A stretch of DNA of 64,000 nt from PMP191F sp047602185 (GTDB taxonomy: Bacteria; Bacteroidota; Bacteroidia; Chitinophagales; Chitinophagaceae), in assembly GCA_047602185.1 (NCBI GenBank), contig JASGHY010000001.1, positions 1,178,001 to 1,242,000 on the forward strand, given 5' to 3'. Numbering within the stretch: position 1 is the first letter of the stretch; each line of letters opens with the position of its first letter. This document shows positions 45,523 to 53,935 of this stretch, piece by piece. Under the pieces are notes generated by a model. It did not search any database. It worked only from the letters and a program-made list of their open reading frames with translations, and was not told the DNA's origin. The translations under genes were made by a program, and so were the position numbers.

Positions 45523-48500
45523 ATGCAAAAAGCGATAAAAAAAATTATAGCGTTTTCACTGAAGAATAAGCTCTTCATATTCTTCGCCACCCTGGTGCTC
45601 GTTATCTGGGGGGTAATTGCATTCCGTGATATTCCCATTGAAGCATTTCCGGATGTAACCAATACACAGATCACAATCATTACACAATGGCCGGGCAGAA
45701 GTGCTGAAGAAGTAGAGAAGTTTGTTACTGCACCCATTGAGATAGCCATGAACCCCGTACAGAAAAAGACTTCTGTGCGCTCTACTACGGTGTTTGGGTT
45801 ATCTGTAGTGAAGATCATTTTTGAGGATAATGTAGATGATGCATTTGCACGCCAGCAGGTAAACAACCTTTTGCGCGATGTGGAAATACCCGAAGGTGCA
45901 GAACCTGATGTACAGCCCCCTACAGGACCAACCGGCGAGATCTTTCGTTATACATTAAAAAGTACAGCACGCACTGTACGTGAGTTAAAGACCATCCAGG
46001 ATTGGGTGATAGAAAGAAAATTGCTCGGTGTACCGGGCGTGGGTGATGTGGTAAGTTTTGGCGGTGAAGTAAAGACCTACGAGATCAAGGTAAATCCTCA
46101 GCGTCTTGCTTCCTACGATATCAGCCCGTTGGAAGTGTACACTGCTGTGTCAAAAAGCAATATCAACGTAGGTGGTGATGTCATTGTTGACAATTCACAG
46201 GCTTATGTAGTACGTGGCATTGGTTTGCTGAACAATAAAGAAGAGATCGGCAACATCATTGTAGATAATGTGAATGGTACGCCGATCCTTATAAAAGACA
46301 TTGCAAGGGTAGAGGAGTCTGCCTTACCCCGTTTGGGACAGGTGGGCCGCCAGGGACAGAATGATGTGGTAGAAGGCATTATTGTAATGCGTAAAGGCGA
46401 AAACCCCAGCGCTGTTATTAAACGTGTGCAGGAAAGAATTAATTACCTCAATGAAAAAGTACTGCCGCCGGATGTAAAGATCGAAACCTTCTACAACCGT
46501 AATGACCTTATCCAGTTTGCTACGCATACTGTATTGCACAACATGCTGGAGGGGATCATCTTCGTAACAGTGATCGTGTTCATCTTCATGGCCGACTGGC
46601 GCACTACGGTTATTGTGGCGATCGTTATCCCGCTGTCATTATTGTTCGCGTTCATTTGTCTTACATTAAAAGGCATGTCCGCCAACCTGCTATCGATGGG
46701 GGCGATAGACTTCGGTATAATCATAGACGGTGCCGTGGTAATGGTGGAAGGGATCTTTGTATTGCTCGATCACCAGGCTAAAAAGCTGGGAATGGAGCGG
46801 TTCAATAAAATATCCAAACTCGGCCTTATTAAGAATACCGGTGGCGAATTGGGTAAAGCTATCTTCTTCTCCAAGCTCATCATCATTGCCGGCCTGCTGC
46901 CTATCTTCTCGTTTGAAAAAGTAGAAGGTAAAATGTTCTCTCCGCTGGCCTGGACATTAGGCTTTGCCTTATTGGGTGCATTGATCCTTACGCTTACATT
47001 AATACCATTGCTCAGTAGTTTGCTTTTGCGTAAGAATGTACGTGAAAAGCACAATCCTTTTGTAGAAGTACTGACCAATGGGATAATGAGAATGTTTTCC
47101 TGGACTTATCGTAACAAACGCATAGCTCTATTGTCATCACTGGTAGTAGTGGTGGTGGGTTTAGGTTGTTTCCGTTTTTTGGGAACAGAATTTTTACCTG
47201 AGCTGGATGAGGGCGCTATCTACATCCGTGCTACCTGTCCGCTGAGTGTGTCGCTGGATGAATCAAAAGATCTCGCCAATAAGATGCGAAAGATCATCCG
47301 CAGTTTCCCCGAAGTAAAACAGGTAATGTCGCAAACCGGCAGACCTAATGATGGTACAGACGCTACCGGTTTTTATAACATTGAATTCCATGTAGACATC
47401 TATCCCAAAAAAGAATGGAAAAGCGGCATCAGCAAAGAAGAGCTGATCAACGAGATGCAGGAAAAGCTATCCATTTATCCAGGTGTCAATCTTAACTTTT
47501 CACAGCCCATTATGGACAATGTGGAAGAAGCGGTATCCGGTGTAAAGGGTTCGCTTTGCGTTAAGATCTATGGTGATAGCCTTACCTATACCGAGAAAAA
47601 AGCAACTGATGTGTACAACATCATGAAGAATATTCCCGGTGTAGAAGATCTTGGTGTGATCAGGAATATTGGTCAGCCTGAAATGCGTATTGAACTGGAC
47701 GAAAATAAACTGGCGCTGTATGGTGTAACTACTGCTGATGCCAATGCTATTATTGAAATGGCCATTGGTGGTAAAGCGGTAACACAGATCTATGAAGGAG
47801 AACGCAAGTTCCAGTTGAGACTGCGTTATGAAGAAAGCTACCGCAATAATGCTGAAGCTATCAGCAACCTGATGGTGCCTTCGCTACGTGGTAATAAAGT
47901 GCCGATCAAGAATATCGCCAATATACAAACACTTACAGGCCCCAGCATCATTTTCCGTGATGATAACCGCCGTTATACCGCGGTAAAGTTCTCTGTACGT
48001 GGTCGTGATATGGGTAGCACGGTAAAAGAAGCACAGGCAAAAGTAGAGGCAGCCGTTCCATTGGATAAAGGGTATGAAATGCAATGGGCCGGTGATTTTG
48101 AAAACCAGCAACGTGCTACGGACAGGCTCACGCATGTTGTGCCCATCAGCTTATTGATCATCTTCCTGATCCTCTTCATCATGTTTGGCAATGTAAAAGA
48201 TGCCGGTATGGTGTTGATGAACGTGCCTTTTGCTATTATCGGTGGTATAGCAGCCCTGCTGATAACAGGTACCAACTTCAGTATCTCCGCAGGTATTGGA
48301 TTTATCGCTTTGTTTGGGATCTGTATCCAGAATGGCGTGATCCTGATCTCTGTATTTAAAAATAACCTGCAGGGTATCCGGAGACAGGAGTTCAACCGCC
48401 TGTCGCTGGAAAGAGCGATCAAAGATGGCGTTCGTACAAGGGTGCGCCCTGTGGTAATGACGGCATTGATGGCTGCTATTGGTTTATTACCTGCTGCGTT

Positions 48501-48645
48501 GTCAAAAGGTATTGGTTCCGAAACCTCCAAGCCATTGGCAATAGTAGTGATCGGTGGATTGATCACGGCTACTATTCTCACGCTGCTGGTATTCCCGCTG
48601 TTCTTCTTTGTGGGATATCGCAAGATGGGGCAGAAGCTGGATTAG
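45523..48645 (+). CDS. Heavy-metal RND transporter (CzcA/CusA-like)
   Basis: A 1040-residue inner-membrane proton/metal antiporter with 12 predicted helices and two large periplasmic loops. The TM4 signature is DFGIIIDGAVVMVEG starting at about residue 396. DFGxxxDGA is that of the divalent-cation HME classes (Co, Zn, Cd or Ni) rather than the monovalent Cu/Ag class; the usual final Asn of the motif is Gly here. Other landmarks: FRDIPIEAFPDVTNTQITI, GRSAEEVEKFVTAPIE, FLPELDEGAIYIRATCP, and QNGVILISVF in TM10. It forms a tripartite pump with the two upstream products. Confidence 0.94.
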   Translation: MQKAIKKIIAFSLKNKLFIFFATLVLVIWGVIAFRDIPIEAFPDVTNTQITIITQWPGRSAEEVEKFVTAPIEIAMNPVQKKTSVRSTTVFGLSVVKIIFEDNVDDAFARQQVNNLLRDVEIPEGAEPDVQPPTGPTGEIFRYTLKSTARTVRELKTIQDWVIERKLLGVPGVGDVVSFGGEVKTYEIKVNPQRLASYDISPLEVYTAVSKSNINVGGDVIVDNSQAYVVRGIGLLNNKEEIGNIIVDNVNGTPILIKDIARVEESALPRLGQVGRQGQNDVVEGIIVMRKGENPSAVIKRVQERINYLNEKVLPPDVKIETFYNRNDLIQFATHTVLHNMLEGIIFVTVIVFIFMADWRTTVIVAIVIPLSLLFAFICLTLKGMSANLLSMGAIDFGIIIDGAVVMVEGIFVLLDHQAKKLGMERFNKISKLGLIKNTGGELGKAIFFSKLIIIAGLLPIFSFEKVEGKMFSPLAWTLGFALLGALILTLTLIPLLSSLLLRKNVREKHNPFVEVLTNGIMRMFSWTYRNKRIALLSSLVVVVVGLGCFRFLGTEFLPELDEGAIYIRATCPLSVSLDESKDLANKMRKIIRSFPEVKQVMSQTGRPNDGTDATGFYNIEFHVDIYPKKEWKSGISKEELINEMQEKLSIYPGVNLNFSQPIMDNVEEAVSGVKGSLCVKIYGDSLTYTEKKATDVYNIMKNIPGVEDLGVIRNIGQPEMRIELDENKLALYGVTTADANAIIEMAIGGKAVTQIYEGERKFQLRLRYEESYRNNAEAISNLMVPSLRGNKVPIKNIANIQTLTGPSIIFRDDNRRYTAVKFSVRGRDMGSTVKEAQAKVEAAVPLDKGYEMQWAGDFENQQRATDRLTHVVPISLLIIFLILFIMFGNVKDAGMVLMNVPFAIIGGIAALLITGTNFSISAGIGFIALFGICIQNGVILISVFKNNLQGIRRQEFNRLSLERAIKDGVRTRVRPVVMTALMAAIGLLPAALSKGIGSETSKPLAIVVIGGLITATILTLLVFPLFFFVGYRKMGQKLD

Positions 48646-48647
48646 GA

Positions 48648-48878
48648 ATGCAGGTTGTAGGTTTTAAGTTATAGGTTATAAGTGGAATACAGGAAATGTG
48701 CAGATGTGCAAATATGCTAATGTGCGAATGGAGGAATTGGGAGCTAGATATTAGGGAATACAAGCGGCGAGCTTTGAGCTACGAGGAATACAAATTGGCA
48801 ATTAGCAGTTGCTCTAATCTCAAATCCAGTATCCAGTGACCTGCATCTTGTATGCGGTAACCGTCTTTGCGTGAAACC
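48648..48878. repeat. Heptad-word array L (33 units)
   Basis: Starts two bases after the pump stop. Chains: TTGTAGG/TTTTAAG/TTATAGG/TTATAAG from 48655; GCGAGCT/TTGAGCT from 48767; TTGGCAA/TTAGCAG/TTGCTCT from 48795; AATCCAG/TATCCAG from 48823. Most words are the reverse complement of those in arrays E and M. Confidence 0.72.
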
Positions 48879-48903
48879 TGAGATCAGAAATTTTGAAATA
48901 AAA

Positions 48904-48937
48904 AAACGGACGCTATTCGAAAGAGTAGCGTCCGTTT
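48904..48937. terminator. GNRA-loop hairpin after the efflux operon
   Basis: A 15-bp stem including one G-T pair (48904-48918 with 48923-48937) closed by GAAA, preceded by six As and ending in three Ts. Its outer stem AACGGA/TCCGTT matches that of the hairpin at 26391. Beyond it, up to 49063, I see nothing definite. Confidence 0.75.
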
Positions 48938-49063
48938 GCATTAATGACCGGGAGAAAGTAGCCCGGTGTTGTATGTGATCAGAACCTTAACAAATTTAAA
49001 CTCCAAATTATCCGGTAAGCACGGCAATAAAGCCGGTATAAGTTGATGGTGCCTGTTCAGAAC

Positions 49064-49165
49064 CTATTTTGTTCGTACAGGCACAGGGATAGGGCGTAAT
49101 TGTCTTTTATCAAACAGGTTGAGCAAAGAATTCAGTAATTCAGCAACAGCGTTTTTAAGAGACAT
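49064..49165 (-). CDS. Candidate 33-residue protein
   Basis: An ATG at 49165 opens a short frame: an amphipathic helix (MSLKNAVAELLNSLLNLFDK) then a basic, proline-rich tail (RQLRPIPVPVRTK). A perfect -7 box (49239-49246) lies about 70 bases upstream on the same strand. A longer frame to 49312 looks non-coding. No family is recognised. It may be a real small protein or chance. Confidence 0.38.
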   Translation of the reverse strand: MSLKNAVAELLNSLLNLFDKRQLRPIPVPVRTK

Positions 49166-49238
49166 AGTACAGATTTTAGAACATACTATGCTAAACTGGT
49201 GCCATTTGCGTAAGTGGTTGATCATTAATCGTCTATTC

Positions 49239-49246
49239 CAAACGTA
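49239..49246 (-). promoter_or_regulatory. Candidate leftward -7 box
   Basis: On the minus strand TACGTTTG, a match to TAnnTTTG. It is positioned to transcribe the 33-residue candidate with a leader of about 67 nt. Confidence 0.4.
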
Positions 49247-49414
49247 ATTTTTGCATATTTCCATCTGCCGGAAAGGGAATGACCAGGTTGGGAAAAATGA
49301 AAAGGGCGCCATTAAAGAGAGTAACCCGCTTTTCAGGAATGCGTTTTTTATTCTATGTTTCTCATTTCTAATTTCTTATTCGGTGCGGAGGGAACATATT
49401 ATTGCATTATTACT

Positions 49415-49422
49415 TATTTTTG
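49415..49422 (+). promoter_or_regulatory. Candidate -7 box of ftsE
   Basis: TATTTTTG, 18 bases before the ATG, implying a leader of about 12 nt. A short tract of five or six pyrimidine heptads (TCTCATT/TCTAATT/TCTTATT) lies upstream at about 49345-49383. Confidence 0.5.
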
Positions 49423-49440
49423 TTTCATTAAGGAAATACT

Positions 49441-50130
49441 ATGCAGGAAGTTATCATCGAATTGAAACACGCCAATATATACCAGGGTACCAACCTGGTA
49501 CTGCAGGATGTAAATTTTACAGTTAACAAAGGTGAGTTCGTGTACCTGGTGGGTAAAACCGGTACCGGCAAATCGAGCCTGTTAAAGACCCTATATGGCG
49601 ATCTAAAGTTGAAAGAAGGTGATGGTGCTGTTGCCGGCTTCAACCTGCGCGAAATGGACTGGAAAAAGGTGCCATTCCTGCGCCGTACGCTGGGCGTAGT
49701 ATTCCAGGATTTCCAGTTGCTGACCGACCGTAATGTGAACGACAACCTGAAGTTCGTGTTACGCGCTACCGGCTGGAAAGACGAAAAGCTGATGGACGAA
49801 AAGATCCTTGATGTATTGGATAAAGTGGGGTTGAAGGCTAAAGGGTTTAAAATGCCTTTTGAATTAAGTGGTGGTGAGCAGCAACGTGTAGATGTTGCCC
49901 GTGCATTGCTCAACTCTCCCAAACTGATCCTGGCTGATGAGCCTACGGGCAACCTGGATCCTGAAACTTCAGATGAGATCATGCAGTTGCTGTTCCACAT
50001 TTCCCGCGATTACGGAACTGCTATTGTAATGGCTACACACGACTACATTGTAATCAACAAATATCCCGCACGCGTAGTGCGCACTGAAAGAGGCAGGGTA
50101 ATCGACAACGCTACCATATCCATTGAATAA
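49441..50130 (+). CDS. ftsE: FtsE-like cell-division ABC ATPase
   Basis: A 229-residue ABC ATPase. Walker A GKTGTGKSS, VVFQDFQLLTDRNVNDN (the Q-loop phrase typical of FtsE), signature LSGGEQQR, Walker B LILADEPTGNLDPE and H-loop MATHDY. In partnership with FtsX it would control septal peptidoglycan hydrolases at the inner membrane. No ftsX is adjacent, which is common in Bacteroidota. Its 3' end overlaps the convergent glycosyltransferase gene by 20 bases. Confidence 0.88.
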   Translation: MQEVIIELKHANIYQGTNLVLQDVNFTVNKGEFVYLVGKTGTGKSSLLKTLYGDLKLKEGDGAVAGFNLREMDWKKVPFLRRTLGVVFQDFQLLTDRNVNDNLKFVLRATGWKDEKLMDEKILDVLDKVGLKAKGFKMPFELSGGEQQRVDVARALLNSPKLILADEPTGNLDPETSDEIMQLLFHISRDYGTAIVMATHDYIVINKYPARVVRTERGRVIDNATISIE

Positions 50131-51232
50131 GGCGTTTGGCATTGCGTTCGTTATTGAACGTATCCTGCAGCAACATTTTCCTTAATTGTATTTCTTCCGG
50201 CGCAAACGGCATATGGTAAAGCTGCGCAATGATCTCCCGGAAAGCATTTGGCGTTGTTCCTAAATGACAGGCGCTCTCTAATCCTGTTCCTTTAATGGCT
50301 GCATCATTTACCAGGCAATGTCTGCCGGAGAATAATGCGTTCAGTAGTTTCAGTTTAATGCCTGTGTTGTTGAAAGAAGGCACTACATTGATCTGCGCTT
50401 TGGAGATCATATCCTGCATTTCTTCTTCCGAAGGATTGGCTACGAGGCAGGCATGTTTATGATGGGCTATACGCCGCTGAATTTTGTCTGAAGGGTCTTT
50501 ACCGGCAATAATGAACGGTACGGGCAACTTGTTAAAAACGTCATTCAGTAACCATTCCACAGCTACCTCATTTTCTGCAACAGATAGGTTGCCGTGATAC
50601 AGGCAGAAACAACCTGCTCCCGGCTGCGAATTAACCGACTTGAATGGTAGAAAAACGGGTAATTGGGCTACCTGCTTTGCATTGAATTCCTTGCGGTAGG
50701 TATAAACATCCTGGTCAGAGACCGCAAGGATGGTGCACTTATTGGCAATAGCAGCTTCATACTTTTTCAATAACCTGCTTTCATTCCAGTAATACATCTT
50801 TTTGATCAATGAACTGGTAGACTGTGCTAATTGACAGTAGTACTGGTATTCTGTATTGTGTAACCGGAGAAATATTCTGCGATGAGCAAAGCGATCATCC
50901 AGTAACAGGTGTGAGCAATGAATGCCTTCCAGTAAGATGGGATGTTCGTCCTGCAAAAGACGTTCGTACAACAGCGGATTTGCCCTTGATGCTACGATAT
51001 AGGGCAGGTTGTGGGAAAGACCTTTGTGCCCCTGTAATCTTTTATAATAATGAACTTCTTTACAATACTGGTTTAGTATAGGCTGTTCGCCACGGCCGTA
51101 TTCAAAACAATGCAGGTATATCTGAACACCGGCAGCGTGAAGGGCAGGGAGCTTATAGTACAGATCAAATACGCCGCCATAATCCACAGGATATGGCACG
51201 TCAAGGCATACAATATGGAGATGCTTATCCAA
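50111..51232 (-). CDS. Glycosyltransferase (GT4-like)
   Basis: A 373-residue cytoplasmic enzyme of the GT-B fold. N-terminal motif HIVCLDVPYPVDYGGVFDLYYKLPAL resembles the acceptor-side loop of glycosyltransferase family 4; the C-terminal half has FCLYHGNLSVAENEVAVEWLL, PFIIAGKDPS, and the donor-site region MISKAQINVVPSFNNTGIKLKLLNALFSGRHCLVND. It is five bases downstream of a second glycosyltransferase gene. Sugar and acceptor are unknown. Confidence 0.82.
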   Translation of the reverse strand: MDKHLHIVCLDVPYPVDYGGVFDLYYKLPALHAAGVQIYLHCFEYGRGEQPILNQYCKEVHYYKRLQGHKGLSHNLPYIVASRANPLLYERLLQDEHPILLEGIHCSHLLLDDRFAHRRIFLRLHNTEYQYYCQLAQSTSSLIKKMYYWNESRLLKKYEAAIANKCTILAVSDQDVYTYRKEFNAKQVAQLPVFLPFKSVNSQPGAGCFCLYHGNLSVAENEVAVEWLLNDVFNKLPVPFIIAGKDPSDKIQRRIAHHKHACLVANPSEEEMQDMISKAQINVVPSFNNTGIKLKLLNALFSGRHCLVNDAAIKGTGLESACHLGTTPNAFREIIAQLYHMPFAPEEIQLRKMLLQDTFNNERNAKRLIQWIW

Positions 51233-51237
51233 TGCTA

Positions 51238-52326
51238 CTAATTAATTTTATGGTATAGGTTAAGCAGTGTTTTTTCTTCCTGCTGCCAGTTAAGCTGTTC
51301 CCTTACCAGCAGACAATTCTGCTGCAGGGCGTAATACAGTTCATTATTCTGTAACAGGGTATTCAGGCCTTTGGCAATGGTTTCAATGCCGGTATCCTCT
51401 ATTAAAACACCGATAGGGTGCATATTGTTTATTGAATTATAAACAGGGTAATCCACACATAATTGCGGAATACCGGCATGTATATAGTCAAAAAAGCGGT
51501 TTGCGAGCGAAAAGTAATTGCTGAGTCCCGTTTTTTCAAATAAAGTAACGCCTACCCAGGCATGCAGGGTTATCTTTTTCAGTTCTTCCGGGGCAATCAT
51601 GCCTTTAAAGATTACCTTTTCCTGCAACCCATATTGCGCTACCAGCGCTTTTGCCTGCTCCATGAAATTGCCATCTCCGCAAATGAGCAATGGTGCATTT
51701 ACATATTGCATTGCAGGTATCAGGGTTTCAAAGCTGCGCCCTTCATTAACAGCTCCCTGGTATAAGATATAAACTTCCTTTTTTTCAGGTATTGATAAAG
51801 GTTGGAGTACAGGCGCATTCCTTACTACCGCATAATCTACGCCATACATCCGCTTAAACTCATCTGCAATAGGCTGGTTAACGGTATAGCCATTCCTGAA
51901 CTTTGGTACCGTCAGTTGCTCAACACGTTTCCAGAATGCATAGATCCGTGGCCGGGATACTATTTCCTGCATCTCGCAAAACAGTTCGTGTGCATCATAC
52001 ACACGTGTAATCTTTTTAATTCTGCTTACATAATAACAGGGAAGTATGGTGTCGAGATCAATAGCGCATACAATATCCACGCGTGTAAACAGCAGGTAAA
52101 AGAATAACCGGATGTTGTATTCTATATAGAACAACTTGCCTTTGGAAAAAAAGCAATACAGTCTTTTTTGTTTGAAAGGCCGTTCTGGTAATGGTTTTGA
52201 ACCGGGGCGAAGACGCCCTGCTAAAGTAACCTCGTACCCTGCCGCAGCCAGTGATGAACAGATACGCACCATACGCTGATCAAAGTTCAGGTCGTTGGTA
52301 ACAGTCAGAATAATCCGTTTCATCAA
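51238..52326 (-). CDS. Glycosyltransferase
   Basis: A 362-residue GT-B enzyme. The start MKRIILTVTNDLNFDQRMVRICSSLA is typical of a group found in Bacteroidota surface-glycan operons; ATGs at 52326 and 52323 are both possible. The C-terminal half includes KVIFKGMIAPEELKKI, SLANRFFDYIHAGIPQLCVDYPVY. A patch around FFYLLFTRVDIVCAIDLD is hydrophobic and may contact membrane. It is middle gene of a three-gene leftward operon. Confidence 0.82.
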   Translation of the reverse strand: MMKRIILTVTNDLNFDQRMVRICSSLAAAGYEVTLAGRLRPGSKPLPERPFKQKRLYCFFSKGKLFYIEYNIRLFFYLLFTRVDIVCAIDLDTILPCYYVSRIKKITRVYDAHELFCEMQEIVSRPRIYAFWKRVEQLTVPKFRNGYTVNQPIADEFKRMYGVDYAVVRNAPVLQPLSIPEKKEVYILYQGAVNEGRSFETLIPAMQYVNAPLLICGDGNFMEQAKALVAQYGLQEKVIFKGMIAPEELKKITLHAWVGVTLFEKTGLSNYFSLANRFFDYIHAGIPQLCVDYPVYNSINNMHPIGVLIEDTGIETIAKGLNTLLQNNELYYALQQNCLLVREQLNWQQEEKTLLNLYHKIN

Positions 52327-52341
52327 AGCAGGCAGTATCGG

Positions 52342-53349
52342 TTAAAAAATAAAAGGTGATGCGGCGTATATTTTCTCAATGATCTCTACGGTCTTCAATG
52401 CATCTTCTGCATTCATAAACGGGTAGGAGGGATCGTTCATTGTACGGATAAGATTATCATATACTTTATCGTGATTGCTCATACTGCCTTCATAGGCTCC
52501 GTAATTGTTTGCAGGCTCACCGGGCAACAGTTGTGGCGGAGCAACATCTTTAACAGAACAGAACTCCAGTTGGTTCAGATATTGCCCCCCGATCTTTACA
52601 GTGCCATTTTCGCCGATCAATGTAAGGGAGCCCTCCATATTCTTTGCGTAGGTATTTACAGTATAATGTAAGGTGCCCATTGCCCCCTGCTGCATCTGCA
52701 GTAATGCAGCCCCGGTATCTTCAAATTCAATGGCTTTGCCGTGGGCATAATTGGCCCTTAATCCCTGCACATGCAGTACATCGCCCAGCAGCCAATACAG
52801 CAGGTCAATGAAATGGCTGAACTGCGTAAATAGAGTGCCTCCATCCAACTGGCTGGTTCCCCGCCAGTTATCATTGTAATAAGCAACAGTACGGTTCCAG
52901 CAGCAACTGAGATGAAAGCTATAGATCTGTCCCAGTTTGCCCGTTGCGATAAGATCTTTCAACCAGGCCACGGGGGGATTATAGCGATTCTGTTTTACTA
53001 CAAATAGCTGTTTGTCATATTTTTGTGCTGTATTCAGCATCTGGCGGGCGTCGTGCACTGTGAGCGCCATAGGCTTTTCACATAGTACGTGACAACCGGC
53101 TTCCAGTGCCATAATGCTGTGTTCGGCGTGTAAGCCATTGGGAGTACATACACTTACAATGTCGGGAACAGTAGCCTGCAAAAGGTGGGGAAGTGAGGTA
53201 TAGGCTGCAGCTTTATATTGTGTAGCCAGTGCAAGCGCACGGTCGGCCTGTATATCGCAAACAGACAATAAGCTGCCGCGATTGGCAATATGCCGGGCAT
53301 GTCGCTCTCCAATACGGCCGCATCCTACTATGGCAAAACTGTAACTCAT
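52342..53349 (-). CDS. Gfo/Idh/MocA-family oxidoreductase
   Basis: A 335-residue NAD(P)-dependent dehydrogenase. Rossmann motif IVGCGRIGERHARHI at the start, VSVCTPNGLHAEHSI, and the EKPMAL motif carrying the catalytic Lys; the C-terminal domain has TQFSHFIDLLYWLLGDV. Next to two glycosyltransferases it probably oxidises a nucleotide sugar (for example a 3-keto or uronate step), which is inference from context. It heads the leftward operon and diverges from rpsO. Confidence 0.88.
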   Translation of the reverse strand: MSYSFAIVGCGRIGERHARHIANRGSLLSVCDIQADRALALATQYKAAAYTSLPHLLQATVPDIVSVCTPNGLHAEHSIMALEAGCHVLCEKPMALTVHDARQMLNTAQKYDKQLFVVKQNRYNPPVAWLKDLIATGKLGQIYSFHLSCCWNRTVAYYNDNWRGTSQLDGGTLFTQFSHFIDLLYWLLGDVLHVQGLRANYAHGKAIEFEDTGAALLQMQQGAMGTLHYTVNTYAKNMEGSLTLIGENGTVKIGGQYLNQLEFCSVKDVAPPQLLPGEPANNYGAYEGSMSNHDKVYDNLIRTMNDPSYPFMNAEDALKTVEIIEKIYAASPFIF

Positions 53350-53424
53350 TGTAATTTAAACTGTAAATGTAGCCTTTTTAAAAAAATAGCTGCAATAGTA
53401 AGTATTATATTGAAAATATTTCCA

Positions 53425-53432
53425 TACCTTTG
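53425..53432 (+). promoter_or_regulatory. Candidate -7 box of rpsO
   Basis: TACCTTTG matches TAnnTTTG, 52 bases before the rpsO ATG, leaving a leader of about 46 nt that could hold an S15 autoregulatory structure. Confidence 0.5.
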
Positions 53433-53484
53433 CCGCCGATTTATATAGAAGAAAATTTTTGGATGTTTTTTTAAAAAAATTGAG

Positions 53485-53757
53485 ATGCCTTATTTAACTA
53501 AAGAAAAAGTATCAGAATTATTCACTCAATTTGGCGGTAAAGCTACTAACACTGGTTCTATTGAAGGCCAGATCGCTTTACTGACAGAGCGCATCAACCA
53601 CATTTCTAAACACCTGCAGGCTAACAAGAAAGATTTTTCTACACACCGCGGTCTGATGAAAATGGTTGGACAGCGTAAACGTTTGCTGACTTACATGAGC
53701 AAACACAACCTGCAAGGCTACCGCGCTTTGATTGAGAAACTCGGAATCAGAAAATAA
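53485..53757 (+). CDS. rpsO: 30S ribosomal protein S15
   Basis: A 90-residue protein, the usual length. GSIEGQIALLTERINHISKHL, KKDFSTHRGLMKMVGQRKRLLTYM and the closing YRALIEKLGIRK are the rRNA-binding helices of S15, which binds 16S helices 20-22 in the small-subunit platform. It is followed by a terminator and then pnp, the classical rpsO-pnp order. Confidence 0.97.
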   Translation: MPYLTKEKVSELFTQFGGKATNTGSIEGQIALLTERINHISKHLQANKKDFSTHRGLMKMVGQRKRLLTYMSKHNLQGYRALIEKLGIRK

Positions 53758-53781
53758 TCAACAATATGCTTTAAAGCAACA

Positions 53782-53820
53782 CTATTCCCAACTGTTATGC
53801 ATGGTTGGGAATAGTTGTTT
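53782..53820 (+). terminator. Intrinsic terminator between rpsO and pnp
   Basis: An 11-bp perfect stem (53782-53792 with 53804-53814), an 11-base loop and a T-rich tail (TTGTTTTTATT). Read-through to pnp may be partial. Confidence 0.8.
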
Positions 53821-53935
53821 TTATTGCAGTTGATTTTATTCCGCAAAACACGTTTATTAACCAGGTCAACGAGCTTGCGCAACTTTAATTCCCGCCTTTT
53901 CACGCGCATACCGTTAGCCTAAAATTGAGAACCTT

